64,000 nucleotides of DNA. Origin: Streptococcus gallinaceus (GTDB taxonomy: Bacteria > Bacillota > Bacilli > Lactobacillales > Streptococcaceae). The translations under genes and the position numbers were made by a program. This document shows, in pieces, positions 36,492-46,352 of this stretch (position 1 is the stretch's first letter; every line of letters starts with the position of its first letter). Under the pieces are notes generated by a model, which was given only the letters and a program-made list of their open reading frames with translations, did not search any database and had not been told where the DNA came from. The stretch covers positions 186,001-250,000 of the forward strand of contig NZ_JALJXU010000003.1 in the NCBI RefSeq assembly GCF_024170225.1, read 5' to 3'.

Positions 36492-37611
36492 TATCTTGGC
36501 CTCCAATCATTTCTTTTAAGGTCTGAATGACAATATCCAGTTCTTTTTTGGTGTTTTGCTCCGAGAAGCTAAAGCGAAGGGACTCTGTTAGACGGTGAGA
36601 ATCAGGTCCGTAAAGAGCAGTCAGTACGTGGCTTTTTTCAATGACGCCAGCTGTACAAGCAGATCCGCTGGAAACAGCAATGCCAGCTAAATCCAAACGC
36701 ATCAGTAATTGTTCATTTAGTTGTCCAGGAAATCCCATGTTGAGAACATATGGAAGCGTGTTGGCGGATTCATTAACAAAGAAATCTAAATTGTCTAATC
36801 CATCAAGCAGGTAGGATTTTAATTGACGGACAGTTTCGTAAAATTCTTCTTGGTGTTGCAACTGTTCATTCAGCGCAGCAGCCATAGCTGTAATTCCTGC
36901 TAGGTTTTCCGTACCAGCTCGGTGGTGACTTTCCTGCTTACCGCCATGAATCAAGGAGTCAAAGTTTGGGATTCTACTGTAGAGAAATCCTTGACCTTTT
37001 GGTCCGTGAAATTTATGGGCAGAAGCAGAAAGGAAGTCAATACCTAATTCCTCAGGATAAATCGGGATCTTTCCAATTGCTTGTACTGCATCAACGTGGA
37101 AAACGGCTTGATGGTCAGCTAAGACTTGGCCGATTTCTTTAATTGGAAGAATCATGCCTGTCTCGTTGTTAGCAAACATGGTACTGACAAGAATGGTGTC
37201 TGGTCGTAAGGCATCAGCGATTTGCTGAGCAGTTATTTCCTGATCAATCGGGTTGATATAGGTGACTTCAAACCCAAATCGTTTCTCCAAATAGTCCATG
37301 ACATGAAGAACGGCATGGTGTTCAATTGCAGTTGTAATTAGGTGTTTTCCCCTGTCTTGATTGGCAAGGGCGTAGCCTTGGATAGCCAGTGTATCGGCCT
37401 CAGAGCCGCCAGATGTAAAAATAATATTGTCCGGCTTTGTTTTTAGCGAGTTTGCAATACTGTAACGTGCCTCGCGCAGCACTTTATTAGCAGCTCGACC
37501 AAAAGCGTGGATGCTAGACGGATTTCCAAAGATTTCCTGAGAAGTCTGCATTAAAGCATCAAGCGCAACTGTTGAAAGTGGAGTTGTTGCAGCATTATCC
37601 AAGTAGATCAA
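36481..37611 (-). CDS. Cysteine desulfurase (NifS/IscS class)
   Basis: A 376-residue PLP enzyme that removes sulfur from cysteine and passes it on as persulfide for tRNA thiolation or Fe-S assembly. Seen: YLDNAATTPLS at the start, TSGGSEADTLAI, HVDAVQAIGKI, PLP lysine in SASAHKFHGPKG and catalytic Cys in SSGSACTAG, the long-loop IscS/NifS class. It sits between prs and DUF1831 and overlaps the latter. No scaffold gene is adjacent. Confidence 0.93.
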   Translation of the reverse strand: MIYLDNAATTPLSTVALDALMQTSQEIFGNPSSIHAFGRAANKVLREARYSIANSLKTKPDNIIFTSGGSEADTLAIQGYALANQDRGKHLITTAIEHHAVLHVMDYLEKRFGFEVTYINPIDQEITAQQIADALRPDTILVSTMFANNETGMILPIKEIGQVLADHQAVFHVDAVQAIGKIPIYPEELGIDFLSASAHKFHGPKGQGFLYSRIPNFDSLIHGGKQESHHRAGTENLAGITAMAAALNEQLQHQEEFYETVRQLKSYLLDGLDNLDFFVNESANTLPYVLNMGFPGQLNEQLLMRLDLAGIAVSSGSACTAGVIEKSHVLTALYGPDSHRLTESLRFSFSEQNTKKELDIVIQTLKEMIGGQDNGI

Positions 37612-37622
37612 TGACTGACCTC

Positions 37623-38600
37623 CTATTGTTTTTTCTTTTCTTTCTGGAAGCTAAAGAGTGGACTAACTGGACGACGTTCGTGGATGCGGAGTAGTGCATC
37701 AGCGATGAGCTCGCTAGCAGTCAGATAAGCAATATTTTTTGGCATCACTTCTTGTTTAGCAACAGAATCAGTTACCAAAATTTCTTTAATCGGAGCAGCA
37801 TCAAGTAATTCAACTGCATTTCCTGCAAAGAGACCGTGGCTGGCAACGGCATAAATCTCAGTTGCACCATCACGCTCAACAATTTTAGCAGCTTCTGAGA
37901 ATGTTTTACCTGTATTGAGGATGTCGTCAATCAAGATTGCTTTTTTACCAGCGACATCACCGATGATATAGCCTTCTGCTCGGTCGGCGTCATCTTGTGG
38001 GTAATCAATGATAGCGATTGGTGCATCCAAGTACTCTGCCAAGCTACGGGCACGTTTGATACCTGAATTTTTAGGGCTAACAATTACGACATCTGAACCT
38101 GTCAAACCTTTTTTAGTATAGTGCTCAGCAAAGAGTGGAACAGTATAGAGGTTATCAACCGGAATATCGAAGAACCCTTGAACTTGGACCGCATGGAGGT
38201 CAAGGGTTACAACGCGGTCAACTCCAGCTTTCACCAACATATTGGCAACTAATTTTGCTGTGATTGGTTCGCGAGGAGCAGCCGTACGGTCTTGGCGAGC
38301 GTAGCCGAAATAAGGCATGACGACTGTAACTGAGTTTGCACTGGCACGAACACAAGCGTCAACCATGATGAGTACTTCCCAAAGGTGGTTATTCACTGGG
38401 TAGCTAGTTGACTGGATAATGTAAACATCAACACCACGAACACTTTCTTCGATATTGATTTGAATTTCTCCGTCTGAAAATTGACGAGAAGACATTTTTC
38501 CGATAGGGATACCAGAAACTTCTGAGATTTTTTCAGCAATTTCCTTATTTCCATTTAAAGCGAACAATTTGATTTGTTTATCGCCGTAGGGTTGTACCAT
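37623..38600 (-). CDS. prs: Ribose-phosphate pyrophosphokinase
   Basis: A 325-residue PRPP synthase. It transfers pyrophosphate from ATP to ribose-5-phosphate for nucleotide, histidine and tryptophan synthesis. Seen: ATP flexible loop [29 protein letters not shown] and the PRPP loop [12 protein letters not shown]. It has a short basic tail (FQKEKKKQ). AAGGAG lies before the ATG. Streptococci often have two prs copies; this is the type starting [11 protein letters not shown]. It is followed after 11 bases by the cysteine desulfurase. Confidence 0.95.
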   Translation of the reverse strand: MVQPYGDKQIKLFALNGNKEIAEKISEVSGIPIGKMSSRQFSDGEIQINIEESVRGVDVYIIQSTSYPVNNHLWEVLIMVDACVRASANSVTVVMPYFGYARQDRTAAPREPITAKLVANMLVKAGVDRVVTLDLHAVQVQGFFDIPVDNLYTVPLFAEHYTKKGLTGSDVVIVSPKNSGIKRARSLAEYLDAPIAIIDYPQDDADRAEGYIIGDVAGKKAILIDDILNTGKTFSEAAKIVERDGATEIYAVASHGLFAGNAVELLDAAPIKEILVTDSVAKQEVMPKNIAYLTASELIADALLRIHERRPVSPLFSFQKEKKKQ

Positions 38601-38627
38601 GACAAAATAACTCCTTCATTCTATGAG

Positions 38628-38680
38628 GTGGTCTAGCAGACCACACATTTTTCCAATAGTCCTATTTTACCAAATTTTAC
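38628..38680 (-). promoter_or_regulatory. prs leader hairpin and tandem extended -10 elements
   Basis: On the minus strand TGGTAAAAT occurs twice 10 bases apart (hexamers at 38679-38674 and 38669-38664), either usable as an extended -10. Downstream, GTGGTC-TGCTA-GACCAC (38644-38628) is a perfect 6-bp hairpin in the leader, before the ribosome site. Confidence 0.5.
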
Positions 38681-38700
38681 CATATTTTTCATGTTTGAAA

Positions 38701-38733
38701 AATAAAAATCAGCCTATTTGACTGATTTTTTTT
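38701..38733 (-). terminator. Terminator of the CYTH gene
   Basis: On the minus strand AAAAATCAG...CTGATTTTTATTTTT; the stem overlaps the gene's stop codon (38716-38714). Confidence 0.75.
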
Positions 38734-39286
38734 GAGCAGCTGTACGAGCAACCTTGCTGCTAGCATATTTGAACTGGATCTTGTGGCTGGATAGAAAATC
38801 ATCAAAAGCAATTTTTCCAGCATCTGCATCGCCAACTTCGACTTCGAGTTCGTAGTCGGTTTGTCCGAGATAATTGTTTTCATCCAAGGCCATGAGGCCG
38901 ATGGCTGTTCTTTTTTCCAAGCGTTTTGTGGTCAAGAATCCCCAAACATCCAGCTCAGAGAGGGGGATTTCTTTTTCGGCTAGAAGATCCTTAATGGTGC
39001 CTGCAGGTAGGTAGAACGCTTCAATTATTTCTTTCGCTTCAGCAAGCGATAGGCTTTGATTGTATTCCATATTGCCAATTTCTTGAGGGATTTTCAAGGT
39101 TAGCTCAGCAGCATCGTGAAAAGTTCGGATGCGAAGAGAGCAACGATTGGCTTTCATGGCAAAATCAGGTGTGTCAATATAGTAGTTTGTTTGCTCTACA
39201 AGGTCAACATCAGAAAAGAGAGGTTGCAATTTCAGGTATTCCTCTTGTGTTAGCAGTGTTTTGTATTCAATTTCTAAGTGGTTCAT
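38714..39286 (-). CDS. CYTH domain protein (YjbK-like)
   Basis: A 190-residue protein beginning with the CYTH signature NHLEIEYKTLL (ExExK-like E-I-E-Y-K). It has alternating charged beta-strands typical of triphosphate tunnel enzymes: LRIRTF, LTLKIP, ALDENNYLGQTDYELEVEVG. CYTH proteins hydrolyse triphosphate compounds; the substrate here is unknown. It is divergent from relQ, an arrangement conserved in Firmicutes that suggests a link with nucleotide second messengers. Confidence 0.88.
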   Translation of the reverse strand: MNHLEIEYKTLLTQEEYLKLQPLFSDVDLVEQTNYYIDTPDFAMKANRCSLRIRTFHDAAELTLKIPQEIGNMEYNQSLSLAEAKEIIEAFYLPAGTIKDLLAEKEIPLSELDVWGFLTTKRLEKRTAIGLMALDENNYLGQTDYELEVEVGDADAGKIAFDDFLSSHKIQFKYASSKVARTAAQKKSVK

Positions 39287-39312
39287 TTTCAGTAGAGGAA
39301 ATGCCTTTCATA

Positions 39313-39321
39313 TGATATAAT
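39313..39321 (+). promoter_or_regulatory. Extended -10 promoter of relQ
   Basis: TGATATAAT at 39313-39321, 64 bases before the relQ ATG. GAAGGGAGA at 39371-39379 is the ribosome site. Confidence 0.6.
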
Positions 39322-39384
39322 AGTCTTTGTTATTCTATACGAAAAATGAAATTTTTACAAGAAGAGAATTCGAAGGGAGAATAG

Positions 39385-40056
39385 ATGGAGTTGGACTGGG
39401 AAGAATTTTTAGATCCCTATATTCAAACAGTAGGCGAGCTAAAAATTAAGTTACGTGGGATTCGGAAGCAGTATCGCAAGGCGAATCGTCATTCACCAAT
39501 TGAGTTTGTAACAGGTCGTGTTAAGCCGATTGAATCCATCAAGGAAAAGATGGTTTTACGCCACATCAAGGAAGAAAATCTAGCTCGAGACATGCAGGAT
39601 ATTGCCGGCGTGCGGATCATGGTGCAGTTCGTTGATGACGTGGAAGAAGTTTTGGAAATTATTCGCCAGCGCAAGGATATGCAGATTGTTCATGAACGCG
39701 ATTATATTACCAACATGAAGACTTCAGGTTATCGTTCCTACCATGTGGTGATCGAGTATCCAGTTGATACTATCAATGGAAATAAAATCGTTTTGGCAGA
39801 GATTCAAATTCGGACCTTGTCCATGAATTTTTGGGCAACAATTGAACATTCGCTCAATTACAAGTACAAGGGGAATTTCCCGGAAGAAATCAAAAAGCGC
39901 CTAGAAGTAACTGCGAAAATTGCCTATCAATTAGACGAAGAAATGCGGAAAATCCGCGACGATATTCAAGAAGCACAAGCTCTTTTTGATCCTGCTCACC
40001 GCAAATTAAATGACGGTGTTGGAAATAGTGACGATACAGATGAAGAATACAGATAG
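39385..40056 (+). CDS. relQ: Small alarmone synthetase RelQ
   Basis: A 223-residue single-domain (p)ppGpp synthetase lacking hydrolase and regulatory domains. Seen: [44 protein letters not shown] and [17 protein letters not shown], all of the RelA/SpoT synthetase fold. It makes alarmone independently of the ribosome during envelope or nutrient stress. It overlaps nadK by 17 bases and is followed by rluD and pta, the common Firmicute order. Confidence 0.94.
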   Translation: MELDWEEFLDPYIQTVGELKIKLRGIRKQYRKANRHSPIEFVTGRVKPIESIKEKMVLRHIKEENLARDMQDIAGVRIMVQFVDDVEEVLEIIRQRKDMQIVHERDYITNMKTSGYRSYHVVIEYPVDTINGNKIVLAEIQIRTLSMNFWATIEHSLNYKYKGNFPEEIKKRLEVTAKIAYQLDEEMRKIRDDIQEAQALFDPAHRKLNDGVGNSDDTDEEYR

Positions 40057-40858
40057 AAAAAAAATTGCCCTGCTCAGTAGCAGAAACCCGAAAAGTGAAG
40101 CTGTTTCCAAGGAATTATGGAATAAATTAAAAGATGCGAATTTTATCATGACACCTAAAAATCCGGATATCGTTATTTCGATTGGTGGAGATGGTATGCT
40201 CTTGTCCGCTTTTCATAAATATGAAAATATTCTTGATAAAGTCCGTTTTGTAGGTGTTCATACAGGGCATCTTGGTTTTTACACGGACTATCGTAATTTT
40301 GAGATTGATGAATTGGTCGAGAATTTGAAGTTGGATACAGGTGCCAAAGTGTCGTACCCTATCCTCAATGTGAAAATTCGGATGATTGATGGGCGTGTTG
40401 TGACTGCTCGCGCATTGAACGAAGCGACGATTAAGCGCTTGTCCAAGACAATGGTGGCAGATATCCATATCAATGGGGTGCCTTTTGAGCGATTCCGTGG
40501 CGATGGAATTGCAGTTTCTACGCCAACAGGTTCAACAGCCTACAACAAATCACTTGGCGGTGCCGTCTTACATCCGACTATTGAAGCCTTGCAAATTGCA
40601 GAAGTAGCTAGCCTAAACAATCGTGTCTATCGGACACTGGGTTCTTCGATTGTAGTGCCTAAAAAAGATAAAATTATCATCGACCCGCAACACGATGACC
40701 GTTATTCAATCGCTATTGATAACCGTACCTTTGTCTACGATAATATTGAACAAATTGATTATCAAATTGACAACCATAAAATCAATTTCGTAGCTACTCC
40801 TCGCCACACCAGTTTCTGGAATCGCGTCAAGGATGCTTTTATTGGAGAGGTGGAATAA
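40040..40858 (+). CDS. nadK: NAD kinase
   Basis: A 272-residue kinase making NADP from NAD. The signature [14 protein letters not shown] holds the GGDG motif, and [17 protein letters not shown] is the NE/D-GlyRich region. ATG 40040 ([13 protein letters not shown]) fits other streptococcal NadK proteins. It lies inside the end of relQ without a strong ribosome site, so coupled translation is likely. Its stop shares one base with the rluD start. Confidence 0.93.
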   Translation: MKNTDRKKIALLSSRNPKSEAVSKELWNKLKDANFIMTPKNPDIVISIGGDGMLLSAFHKYENILDKVRFVGVHTGHLGFYTDYRNFEIDELVENLKLDTGAKVSYPILNVKIRMIDGRVVTARALNEATIKRLSKTMVADIHINGVPFERFRGDGIAVSTPTGSTAYNKSLGGAVLHPTIEALQIAEVASLNNRVYRTLGSSIVVPKKDKIIIDPQHDDRYSIAIDNRTFVYDNIEQIDYQIDNHKINFVATPRHTSFWNRVKDAFIGEVE

Positions 40859-41769
40859 TGCGATTTGAATTTATTGTTGATCAGCGGATGAATGTCAAAA
40901 ATCTCTTGAAAAAGCATGATATTTCTAAGTCACTTCTAGCAAAAATCAAGTTTGCTGGGGGTGATATTCAGGTGAATGGCGTTCGGCAGAATGCCATTTT
41001 CCTTGTAGAAATTGGAGACCGTGTTACCATTGACATTCCCAGCGAAGAAGATGTGACTGGGAGTTTAGCACCTGTTGATGTTCCTTTGGATATTGTCTAT
41101 GAAGACGAGCATTTTATGATTATTGAAAAGCCCTATGGTGTGACTTCTATTCCGAGTAGTTTGCATTCAAATACCATCGCAAACTTTGTCAAGGCTTATT
41201 ATTTGCAGCAGAACTACGAAAATAAGCGGGTCCACATCGTGACTCGCTTGGATAAGGATACCTCAGGCCTCATGCTTTTTGCCAAGCATGGCTATGCCCA
41301 TGCTCGCCTTGATAAACAACTACAAGCAAAGCAAATCCATAAGCGCTACTATGCTTTAGTGCGTGGAGCGGGACATTTTGAGGAAACAGGGGATATCATT
41401 GCTCCCATTGGACGTCCAAATGATAGCATCATCACTCGATGTGTGACAAAATCGGGCAAGTATGCTCATACTTCTTATAAGGTTGTACAATCCTGGGGAG
41501 ATGTGTATTTGGTGGATATCCAGCTCCATACAGGACGAACCCACCAAATTCGAGTGCATTTTGCCCATATCGGTTTTCCGCTTTTAGGAGATGACCTCTA
41601 CGGTGGAAGCTTGGATTATGGAATTGAGCGGCAGGCTTTGCATTGTCATCTGTTGGAATTTTTCAATCCTTTTTCAGAAAAAAACTTGGTGCTCAAAAGT
41701 ACACTACCAGCTGATTTTAAAGCAATTATAGATTCTTTTCAGAAAGAAGATGAAGCATTTGACAAATAG
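40858..41769 (+). CDS. RluA/RluD-family RNA pseudouridine synthase
   Basis: A 303-residue enzyme with an N-terminal S4-like RNA-binding segment (VKNLLKKHDISKSLLAKI) and a catalytic domain. The catalytic Asp is in VTRLDKDTSGLMLFAKH, and LHTGRTHQIRVHFAHIG is the second family motif. It converts uridines in rRNA or tRNA to pseudouridine; the exact target cannot be told. GGAGAGG before the start at 40858 gives the ribosome site inside nadK. It is coupled to nadK by a TAATG overlap. Confidence 0.93.
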   Translation: MRFEFIVDQRMNVKNLLKKHDISKSLLAKIKFAGGDIQVNGVRQNAIFLVEIGDRVTIDIPSEEDVTGSLAPVDVPLDIVYEDEHFMIIEKPYGVTSIPSSLHSNTIANFVKAYYLQQNYENKRVHIVTRLDKDTSGLMLFAKHGYAHARLDKQLQAKQIHKRYYALVRGAGHFEETGDIIAPIGRPNDSIITRCVTKSGKYAHTSYKVVQSWGDVYLVDIQLHTGRTHQIRVHFAHIGFPLLGDDLYGGSLDYGIERQALHCHLLEFFNPFSEKNLVLKSTLPADFKAIIDSFQKEDEAFDK

Positions 41770-41820
41770 GATTCAAAGCGTTATCATTATCAAGAAATGA
41801 ATAATAATTTGAGGTATAAA

Positions 41821-42807
41821 ATGGAAATTCGGAACTTATTTGGTGAATTGAAGCATAAAATCGTCGGCAAAAAACTTCGTATTGTTTTCCCAGAGGGAAC
41901 AGATGAGCGTGTTGTTCGTGCGGCTGCTCGTTTGAAATTTGAAGGTTTGGCTGAGCCAATTATCTTGGGTGTACCAGAAGAAGTACACACTTTGTTGACA
42001 GAATTTGGCTTCTCAAACCCAGGTATCACTGTTATCAATCCAAACGATTATGCTAACTTTGAAACAATGAAGCAAGAATTCGTTAGCCTTCGTAAAGGTA
42101 AAGTGGACGAAGCACAAGCAGATACTATTTTGCGTGATGTCAACTACTTTGGTGTTATGTTGGTGCAAATGGGCTTGGCTGAAGGTATGGTTTCAGGTGC
42201 GGCTCACTCAACAGCAGATACTGTTCGTCCTGCCCTTCAAATTATCAAAACAAAACCAGGTGTGAAACGTACTTCAGGTGTCTTCCTCATGGTTAAAGAT
42301 GAGCACAAATACATCTTTGGTGACTGTGCTATCAACATTGATCCTGATGCTGAAACATTGGCTGAAATCGCGATTAACTCAGCAGCAACAGCTGAAACCT
42401 TCGGTATTGATCCTAAAGTAGCTATGATTTCTTACTCAACAAAAGGTTCTGGTTCAGGACCACACGTTGATAAGGTCGTAGAAGCAACTCGTATTGCAAA
42501 CGAACTTCGTCCAGATCTTTTGATTGACGGTGAATTGCAAATGGATGCTGCTCTTGAGCCAAACACTGCTCGTTTGAAAGCACCAAACAGCCCAGTTGCA
42601 GGTCAAGCTAATGTATTTATCTTCCCAGCTATTGAAGCAGGAAACATCGCTTACAAGATTGCAGAACGTTTGGGTGGCTTTGATGCGGTAGGTCCAGTTC
42701 TCCAAGGATTGAACAAACCAGTTAATGACTTGTCTCGTGGCTGTAGTTCAGAAGATGTATACAAATTGGGAATTATCACTGCAGCACAAGCAGTTGATGC
42801 GTTTTAA
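41821..42807 (+). CDS. pta: Phosphate acetyltransferase
   Basis: A 328-residue Pta that interconverts acetyl-CoA and acetyl phosphate, a step to ATP through acetate kinase. Family blocks: RIVFPEGTDERVVRAA, MVQMGLAEGMVSGA, STKGSGSGPHVDKV and DGELQMDAAL. The length is normal for the single-domain form. ATG 41821 follows GAGG at 41811; a reading from 41797 lacks one. Codon use is biased towards high expression. It lies 51 bases after rluD. Confidence 0.95.
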   Translation: MEIRNLFGELKHKIVGKKLRIVFPEGTDERVVRAAARLKFEGLAEPIILGVPEEVHTLLTEFGFSNPGITVINPNDYANFETMKQEFVSLRKGKVDEAQADTILRDVNYFGVMLVQMGLAEGMVSGAAHSTADTVRPALQIIKTKPGVKRTSGVFLMVKDEHKYIFGDCAINIDPDAETLAEIAINSAATAETFGIDPKVAMISYSTKGSGSGPHVDKVVEATRIANELRPDLLIDGELQMDAALEPNTARLKAPNSPVAGQANVFIFPAIEAGNIAYKIAERLGGFDAVGPVLQGLNKPVNDLSRGCSSEDVYKLGIITAAQAVDAF

Positions 42808-42810
42808 AAT

Positions 42811-44538
42811 ATGAAATCATTATTGCGTTATTTCAAAGGTTATATCAAGGAAGCCAGTCTTGCTCCCTTGTTTAAGCTACTCGAAGCTTGTTTTGAGTTG
42901 TTTGTCCCTTTGGTGATTGCGGCAATTGTTGATCAGATTATTCCACATGGCAATCAGGGGAACTTGGTTGCCATGGTTTTATTATTGATGGGATTAGCAG
43001 TTGTTGGAGTTGTCGTTGCCTTGATTGCCCAGTATTATTCGGCAAAGGCGGCGGTAGGCTATACAAAACAATTAACTCAAGACCTTTATAAGAAAGTACT
43101 TTCTCTTCCAAAAGTCAATCAAGACCAGCTGTCTACCTCTAGTCTTTTGACTCGGTTGACCAGTGATAGCTTGCAGATTCAGACTGGAATCAATACCTTC
43201 CTTCGCCTCTTTCTGCGTGCTCCAATTGTTGTATTTGGAGCTCTCTTGATGGCTTTTCGGATTAGTCCACGCTTGTCTATCTTATTTGTGGTGATGATTG
43301 CCATTTTATTTACCATCGTTATCGTGATTTCGCGGATTTCTTCTTGTTATTTTGCTACGATTCGTCTTGGACTGGATCAGTTGGTCAAATCTGTACGTGA
43401 AAATAGTTTGGGTATGCGTGTGATTCGTGCTTTCGGCCAACGAAATCGGGAAATTGCAGGTTTCACGGAGAAAAATACTTCTTATCAACATTTGCAAGTT
43501 CAAGCAGGATACTGGTCTGCCTTGCTGACACCGGCAACTTACTTGGTGGTCAATCTGACCTTGGTTGTCTTGATTTGGAAGGGCCAAATCTCTATCGCAG
43601 CAAATGCTTTGGAAGTTGGTATGTTGGTTGCTTTGATCAATTATCTCTTGCAGATACTGGTCGAGTTGGTCAAGCTGGTTATGGTTGTTACTGCTTTAAA
43701 TCAGACCTTTATCAGTGCCCAACGCGTTCAGGAAATCTTTGAGCAGGATTCAGAGGATTTAGAAGCTATCTTGGAGCGGGAAAAGAGCACAATACCTGGG
43801 CAGGCGATTCTTGTCCAAAAAGCAACTTTTACCTACCCAACAGCCGTAGAGCCGTCTTTGGAAAATATAGATTTTTCTTTGCAAGCGAGCGACTTTTTCG
43901 GTATTATCGGAGGAACTGGCTCTGGTAAATCTAGTCTAATTCAGCTATTGCTGCGTTTTTATCAACCAGATACAGGTAGAATTACTGTCTACAAAGATGA
44001 TTATAGCCCTCAGAATCTGAAAAATTGGCGAGAATTATTTGCCTTTGTTCCTCAAAAAGCCCAATTATTCAGCGGCAGTATCGCTTCGAATCTGACCTTG
44101 GGATTGTCAGATGTTTCTCAAGAGAAGATGTGGTGGGCTCTGACCATTGCACAAGCCAAGGAATTTGTGGTCGAAAAAGGCGGTCTAGATGCAAGAGTAG
44201 AAGCCTTTGGGCAGAATTTTTCAGGCGGACAGCGGCAGCGATTAACCATTGCCAGAGCTATTTTACAAGAAGCCCCAATCTTGGTCTTGGACGATTCGAC
44301 ATCGGCTTTGGATTATCTGACAGAAAGTCGTTTGTTGACAGCTATTCGTCACGAGTTGCTTTCTCAGACCTTGATCATGATTTCGCAGCGGACCAATAGT
44401 TTGCGTCACGCCAATCAGATTTTAGTCTTAGACCAAGGACAGCAGGCTGGCCTTGGTCGACATGAAGAATTGCTCGAGAATTGCCCTGTATACCAAGAAA
44501 TCCATCATTCTCAGCAAAATAAAGGAGGTGCGTCATGA
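42811..44538 (+). CDS. ABC exporter half-transporter with degenerate ATP site
   Basis: A 575-residue half-transporter with six membrane helices (about 1-300) and one ATPase domain. Walker A is GGTGSGKSS and the signature FSGGQRQR. Walker B reads VLVLDDSTSALD, so the catalytic Glu is Asp. The switch-loop His is Gln (MISQRTNS). These changes mark the non-hydrolysing site of heterodimeric exporters such as LmrCD or BmrCD. It starts 3 bases after pta and overlaps the partner gene by 4 bases. Substrates may be drugs or lipids. It does not look closest to pneumococcal PatAB, but S. suis SatAB should be compared. Confidence 0.9.
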   Translation: MKSLLRYFKGYIKEASLAPLFKLLEACFELFVPLVIAAIVDQIIPHGNQGNLVAMVLLLMGLAVVGVVVALIAQYYSAKAAVGYTKQLTQDLYKKVLSLPKVNQDQLSTSSLLTRLTSDSLQIQTGINTFLRLFLRAPIVVFGALLMAFRISPRLSILFVVMIAILFTIVIVISRISSCYFATIRLGLDQLVKSVRENSLGMRVIRAFGQRNREIAGFTEKNTSYQHLQVQAGYWSALLTPATYLVVNLTLVVLIWKGQISIAANALEVGMLVALINYLLQILVELVKLVMVVTALNQTFISAQRVQEIFEQDSEDLEAILEREKSTIPGQAILVQKATFTYPTAVEPSLENIDFSLQASDFFGIIGGTGSGKSSLIQLLLRFYQPDTGRITVYKDDYSPQNLKNWRELFAFVPQKAQLFSGSIASNLTLGLSDVSQEKMWWALTIAQAKEFVVEKGGLDARVEAFGQNFSGGQRQRLTIARAILQEAPILVLDDSTSALDYLTESRLLTAIRHELLSQTLIMISQRTNSLRHANQILVLDQGQQAGLGRHEELLENCPVYQEIHHSQQNKGGAS

Positions 44539-46307
44539 GAAAAAAAGAGACGAAACCAATCCTTGGAAAATTACTGAAATTGATGACCAAATACCCTCTC
44601 CGACTTGGGCTTATCTTGCTAGGAACGCTTGTCCAAGTGCTGCTAACAGTCTATCTTCCCATCCTAATGGGGCAGGCTATTGATACCATATTGGCCGGTC
44701 AAGGACTAGCTCCTGTTATGGTTATTCTATGGAAAATGCTAGCAGTAGTAGCCGGCAATACTCTTATCCAGTGGGTAATCCCTCTACTGACCAATCAAAT
44801 TATCTACGCCGTCATGGCAGACTTACGCCAGCAAGTTTTTGAGAAACTACACCAATTACCACTTAGCTACCTAGACCGTCAAAGTATTGGCGATATAGTT
44901 GCTCGGATTTCTTCAGACAGTGAACAGCTGACAAATGGTTTGGTCATGATTTTTAATCAATTTTTAGTTGGCATTTTAACCATTCTCTTTACCATTATCA
45001 CAATGGCCCAGCTGGATAGCTTGATGATGCTTATCGTTGTAGCTCTGACTCCGCTCTCTCTCTTTATGGCTCGATTTATTGCCAAAAAAAGTTACCTTTA
45101 TTATCGTCAGCAAACTCAGTCGCGTGGGGAGCAAACGACTTATCTGGAAGAAAGCATGGGAAATCTTTCCTTGATTCAGGCTTTCAATGCGCAAGAGCAA
45201 TCTACAGCTGATTTTGAAGTTGTAAATCAACAGTATGCACAGCATTCCCAACGAGCGATCTTTGCCTCATCGACTATTAATCCAACGACTCGATTTGTCA
45301 ATGCGACAATTTATGCCTTATTGACGGGTCTGGGGGCATGGCGGATTATGCAGGGGACTTTTACGGTCGGTTCTTTGACGACCTTCCTCAACTACGTCAA
45401 TCAGTACACCAAGCCTTTTAATGACATTTCCTCGGTTTTATCCGAGTTACAAAGTGCCATGGCTTGTGCAGAACGCCTGTTTGATATTTTGGAGCAGCCT
45501 TCCATTCAGGAAAATAATGTCAAGGAACTGCAATTTTCAGATGTAGAGGGAGCTTTTGATTTTGAAAATGTCGCCTTTTCATACGATGCTAAAAAATCCT
45601 TGATTGAAGACCTCAACCTCACTATCCCTTCTGGGAGCACAGTAGCCATCGTAGGACCAACGGGCGCAGGTAAATCAACCTTGATTAACCTCCTCATGCG
45701 ATTTTATGATACCAATCAAGGGAGAATCTTGATAGATGGCAATTCAATTACAGACTATAGTCGGGACTCGCTTCGCCGTCAAATTGGTATGGTGCTCCAA
45801 GAAACGTGGCTTAAAACAGCTACCATTCATGAAAATATCGCCTACGGTTATCCAAATGCAACCCGAGAATTAGTCGTGGAAGCAGCCAAAGCAGCCAATG
45901 CTGATTTCTTTATTCGCCAATTACCAAACGGATATGACACCTATCTAGCCGATGCAGGCGAGTCGCTCTCTCAAGGGCAACGACAATTGCTGGCTATTGC
46001 ACGTATCTTTGTCAAAGTGCCGAAAATTCTAATCCTAGATGAAGCGACGTCTTCCATTGATACACGGACGGAAGTCTACATCCAAGAAGCCTTTGATAAA
46101 CTGATGGACGGGCGGACTAGTTTCATCATTGCTCACCGTCTGTCAACCATTCAGTCAGCTGACATCATTTTGGTTATGGTCGACGGCAAGATTGTTGAAC
46201 AAGGCAATCACGATAGCCTGATGGCAAGCAAGGGATTCTATTACCAAATGGTCCAAAGTCAGGGAACAATTCAACTGTGCGGGGGTGGGAAGACGAACTC
46301 TTTCTGA
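44535..46307 (+). CDS. ABC exporter half-transporter with canonical ATP site
   Basis: A 590-residue partner of the preceding protein: membrane domain about 15-320 with six helices, then an ATPase with Walker A GPTGAGKST, signature LSQGQRQLL, canonical Walker B ILILDEATSSID and switch His in IIAHRLST. Together with the degenerate partner it forms an asymmetric heterodimeric exporter. AAAGGAGGTG precedes the start. The last residues (LCGGGKTNSF) are encoded by the arm of the following terminator, suggesting that an inserted repeat extended the C-terminus. Confidence 0.9.
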   Translation: MRKKETKPILGKLLKLMTKYPLRLGLILLGTLVQVLLTVYLPILMGQAIDTILAGQGLAPVMVILWKMLAVVAGNTLIQWVIPLLTNQIIYAVMADLRQQVFEKLHQLPLSYLDRQSIGDIVARISSDSEQLTNGLVMIFNQFLVGILTILFTIITMAQLDSLMMLIVVALTPLSLFMARFIAKKSYLYYRQQTQSRGEQTTYLEESMGNLSLIQAFNAQEQSTADFEVVNQQYAQHSQRAIFASSTINPTTRFVNATIYALLTGLGAWRIMQGTFTVGSLTTFLNYVNQYTKPFNDISSVLSELQSAMACAERLFDILEQPSIQENNVKELQFSDVEGAFDFENVAFSYDAKKSLIEDLNLTIPSGSTVAIVGPTGAGKSTLINLLMRFYDTNQGRILIDGNSITDYSRDSLRRQIGMVLQETWLKTATIHENIAYGYPNATRELVVEAAKAANADFFIRQLPNGYDTYLADAGESLSQGQRQLLAIARIFVKVPKILILDEATSSIDTRTEVYIQEAFDKLMDGRTSFIIAHRLSTIQSADIILVMVDGKIVEQGNHDSLMASKGFYYQMVQSQGTIQLCGGGKTNSF

Positions 46308-46336
46308 TTAGTCAGAGTTCTTTCCCACTCCCTTTT
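46279..46336 (+). terminator. Long imperfect hairpin terminator, overlapping the exporter gene
   Basis: GGGGTGGGAAGACGAACTCT pairs with AGAGTTCTTTCCCACTCCC followed by TTTT. The arm includes the last codons and stop of the exporter gene. The size and GC-rich arm suggest a dispersed repeat unit used as terminator. Confidence 0.75.
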
Positions 46337-46337
46337 A

Positions 46338-46346
46338 TGATATACT
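46338..46346 (+). promoter_or_regulatory. mutY promoter giving a leaderless start
   Basis: TGATATACT is an extended -10 whose hexamer (46341-46346) ends exactly 6 bases before the mutY ATG at 46353. No Shine-Dalgarno fits in between. Confidence 0.65.
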
Positions 46347-46352
46347 GGATAT

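Noticed and set aside
36492-36506. Upstream ATG of the DUF1831 gene
   Set aside because: It coincides with the GGAGG ribosome site that serves the inner ATG.
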